A stretch of DNA of 64,000 nucleotides from positions 124,001 to 188,000 of the forward strand of contig NZ_JBDIVE010000008.1 of NCBI RefSeq assembly GCF_039631295.1. Direction: 5' to 3'. The position numbers and the translations under genes are program-made. The notes below the pieces were generated by a model. The model did no database searches and was not told the origin of the DNA. It saw only the letters and a list, made by a program, of their open reading frames with translations. Shown here piece after piece: positions 62,194-64,000 of the stretch. Origin of the DNA: Viridibacterium sediminicola (GTDB taxonomy: Bacteria; Pseudomonadota; Gammaproteobacteria; Burkholderiales; Rhodocyclaceae). Numbering within the stretch: position 1 is the stretch's first letter; each line of letters begins with the position of its first letter.

Positions 62194-63036
62194 ATGCTGA
62201 CGCAGCTTTCTGAGAATCTCGCCTTCGGCGGCGTGCATCGCCGCTACCGTCATAGCTCCACCGTGCTCGCTTGCGACATGGTCTTCGCCGTGTTCCTGCC
62301 GCCGCAAGCGCTGGCCGGCGCCAAGGTGCCGGTGCTGTACTGGCTCTCCGGCCTCACTTGCACGGACGAGAACTTCATGCAGAAGGCTGGCGCGCAGCGC
62401 GTCGCGGCCGAGCTGGGCATCGCCATCGTCTGCCCGGACACCAGTCCGCGCGGCGAAGGCGTACCGGGCGATCCTGATGGCGCCTGGGACTTCGGCCTCG
62501 GCGCCGGCTTTTACCTCAATGCCACGCAGGCGCCCTGGTCGGCGCACTACCGCATGCACGACTACGTGGTGCAGGAGCTGCCGGCGCTGGTCGAGGCGGC
62601 ATTGCCGGTGAGCGATCTGCGCAGCATCAGCGGCCACTCCATGGGTGGCCATGGCGCCCTGGTCTGCGCGCTGCGCAATCCCGGCCGCTACCGTGCGATC
62701 TCGGCGTTTTCGCCGATCACGCATCCGGCGGATGTTCCGTGGGGCGAGAAGGCGTTTAGCCGCTACCTCGGTGAAGACCGTGCGACCTGGGCGGAGTGGG
62801 ATGCCAGCTTGCTGATCGCCAAAGCCGCCGAAAAGCTGCCCTTGCTGGTCGATCAGGGCAGTGCCGACAGCTTCCTGCACAGCCAGCTCAAGCCCGAGGC
62901 CTTGCAGGCTGCGGCGGAGGCAGCTGGCTACCCGCTGACTTTGCGTCTGCAGGAAGGCTACGACCACAGCTATTACTTCATCGCCAGCTTCATCGAGGCG
63001 CATCTGCGCCACCACGCGGCGGCGCTCGGCGTGTGA
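62194..63036 (+). CDS. fghA: S-formylglutathione hydrolase
   Basis: 280 aa. Esterase D family: VPVLYWLSGLTCTDENFMQK, ISGHSMGGHGALVCAL with nucleophile Ser, and His in YDHSYYFIASFIEAH. Completes formaldehyde oxidation to formate. 3 bp after frmA. Confidence 0.95.
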   Translation: MLTQLSENLAFGGVHRRYRHSSTVLACDMVFAVFLPPQALAGAKVPVLYWLSGLTCTDENFMQKAGAQRVAAELGIAIVCPDTSPRGEGVPGDPDGAWDFGLGAGFYLNATQAPWSAHYRMHDYVVQELPALVEAALPVSDLRSISGHSMGGHGALVCALRNPGRYRAISAFSPITHPADVPWGEKAFSRYLGEDRATWAEWDASLLIAKAAEKLPLLVDQGSADSFLHSQLKPEALQAAAEAAGYPLTLRLQEGYDHSYYFIASFIEAHLRHHAAALGV

Positions 63037-63494
63037 GTGCCGACGCGGCCACGCCGCAGCACTGGCGCATCCACTGCGATGGCACGGCCTGGCCCAATCC
63101 GGGCCGCATCGGTATCGGCGTGGTGTTGCAGGCGCCGGATGGCAGCATCGAGCAGATCTCGCAAGCGGCGGGCTCGGGCTGCAACAACGAGGCCGAGGCG
63201 CGTGCGCTGATCGCGGCCTTGCAGGCGGCGCGGGCAAGAGGCGCGCAGCAGCTCTGCGTGTATTCGGATAACAGCGTGCTGGTCGAGCATGTATCAGGCC
63301 GCGCTAAGACCCGGATCGAGCGCCTGCAGCGTCTGTTTGCCGAAGCGCAAAGCCTGCTGGCAAGCTTTGCGGGCGTCGAGCTGAGCTGGATTCCGCGCCA
63401 TCGTAACAGTGCAGCCGACACCCTGGCGCGTGCCGCGCTGGGTTTGCCGGCCAAGCCTGCTGGCCGACCGCTGTCGCGCCGGCGAGGTAAATAA
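63033..63494 (+). CDS. RNase H-like (reverse-transcriptase-like) protein
   Basis: 153 aa; GTG start at 63033 overlaps the fghA stop (GTGA). RNase H fold with DEDD-type acidic residues: HCDGTAWPNPG, NNEAEARALIAAL, VYSDNSVLVEHV, and HRNSAADTLAR. RnhA-like RNase HI family; type-I-like short form. Translationally coupled to the formaldehyde genes, which is unusual. Confidence 0.85.
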   Translation: MSADAATPQHWRIHCDGTAWPNPGRIGIGVVLQAPDGSIEQISQAAGSGCNNEAEARALIAALQAARARGAQQLCVYSDNSVLVEHVSGRAKTRIERLQRLFAEAQSLLASFAGVELSWIPRHRNSAADTLARAALGLPAKPAGRPLSRRRGK

Positions 63495-63607
63495 GTGTTG
63501 CCGGAGGCGGCTGCGGACCAGCGGCCTTGATCGGGAAGCTGCGCGATGCGCTGGCCTCATGGCATCATGCGAAGCTTATTGTGTTCTGCCTTCCCTGAAG
63601 CTCGAAA

Positions 63608-64000
63608 ATGTCGAATCTGATTGTTCACGGTGGTCGCCCCCTGCGTGGCGAAATCGTCCCGTCCGCCAACAAGAATGCTGTGCTGCCGATCCTCTGCGCC
63701 ACGCTGCTGTCGGATCAGCCCCTGCGCTTGCTCGGCGTGCCCGAGATCACCGATGTGCGCAAGATTCTGGACATCTTCCGCGCGCTGGGCAGCGACGTGA
63801 ACATGGACTTCAGCACCGGCACCCTGGAGCTGCACCACAAGAACACCCGCTTTGATCCGCAGCAGCACCATCTGCCCGAGGAGATGCGTTCCTCGATCAT
63901 GCTGGTGCCGCCGCTGCTGGCGCGCTTTGGCGTGGCCCGCCTGGAAGATGACGTCAAGGGCTGTACCCTGGGCGTACGCGAGATCGACCCGCACGTCGAA
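63608..64000 (+). CDS. MurA-like UDP-GlcNAc 1-carboxyvinyltransferase, 3' end cut by window edge
   Basis: 131 codons visible from ATG 63608. The active-site Lys22-Asn23 pair is in SANKNAVLPIL and Cys119 (KGCTLGVREID) corresponds to the PEP-reactive Cys115 of E. coli MurA. The surroundings (CTLGVREIDPH vs CxIGxRPxDLH) are more divergent than typical housekeeping MurA, so a paralogue is possible. The expected activity is the first committed step of peptidoglycan synthesis. No ribosome binding site of note; 113 bp gap from the RNase H gene. Confidence 0.85.
   Translation, partial: MSNLIVHGGRPLRGEIVPSANKNAVLPILCATLLSDQPLRLLGVPEITDVRKILDIFRALGSDVNMDFSTGTLELHHKNTRFDPQQHHLPEEMRSSIMLVPPLLARFGVARLEDDVKGCTLGVREIDPHVE

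Noticed and set aside
61009..63237. 742-codon minus-strand frame
   Set aside because: Antisense to frmA-fghA-RNase H; no start context and Arg/His-rich.

Overview
The window is a 64 kb stretch of GC-rich (about 60%), gene-dense chromosome from a proteobacterium, most likely a betaproteobacterium. The pointers are the divergent bamD/rluD-pgeF arrangement, a class I PHA locus (phaC, two phaB, phaR), Entner-Doudoroff dehydratase, a cysTWA-cysB sulfate unit, and the moxR-DUF58-tgpA trio. The order or genus cannot be fixed from this window. Almost all of it reads as stable chromosome; 39.5-50 kb looks accessory.

Layout. 0-5.7 kb: truncated lipoprotein subtilase, aspartase with a divergent LysR regulator, and a small hypothetical. 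5.6-10.6 kb (minus): moxR, DUF58, tgpA, mltB as one overlapping envelope operon. 10.8-16.7 kb: an FeS flavoprotein related to GltD, an MFS exporter coupled to a DUF4962 polysaccharide-lyase-like protein, and a PilZ protein. 16.8-20.4 kb: ychJ-srkA, a 271 bp MITE-like element, nfeD-SPFH, and a coiled-coil protein. 20.5-26.6 kb: SDR, edd, and a three-gene ATGA-coupled envelope unit (degenerate glycosyltransferase, bactofilin-like protein, membrane protein). 26.7-30.3 kb: panC, bamD, rluD, pgeF. 30.4-34.6 kb: PHA synthesis. 34.6-38.5 kb: BamE-like protein, rimO, small genes, and an FAD-linked hydroxyacid dehydrogenase. 38.6-39.4 kb: tRNA-Ala-Glu-Asp followed by a tandem copy of tRNA-Glu-Asp.

39.5-50.0 kb lies between that tRNA cluster and a tRNA-Leu whose 3' end faces it. 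It carries (i) a TssB-TssC fusion followed by Hcp, with no other type VI secretion gene in the window; (ii) a Fic protein with a palindromic operator over its promoter; and (iii) a six-gene run on the minus strand, almost every junction overlapping by 4-8 bp: winged-helix protein, DUF1016 PDDEXK nuclease, second winged-helix protein, truncated N6-MTase, full N6-MTase, GIY-YIG/DEAD helicase. This run is the best candidate for an undescribed (defence) system.

50-64 kb: CysB-type regulator with cysA-cysW-cysT, a class II glutamine amidotransferase, two polar amino acid ABC permeases, the DUF883/YqjE/YqjK envelope-stress trio, a beta-hydroxyacid dehydrogenase, a membrane diguanylate cyclase, formaldehyde detoxification (frmA-fghA) with an overlapping RNase H-like gene, and the start of a MurA homologue cut by the window edge. 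All product names come from reading motifs by eye; no database search was run.
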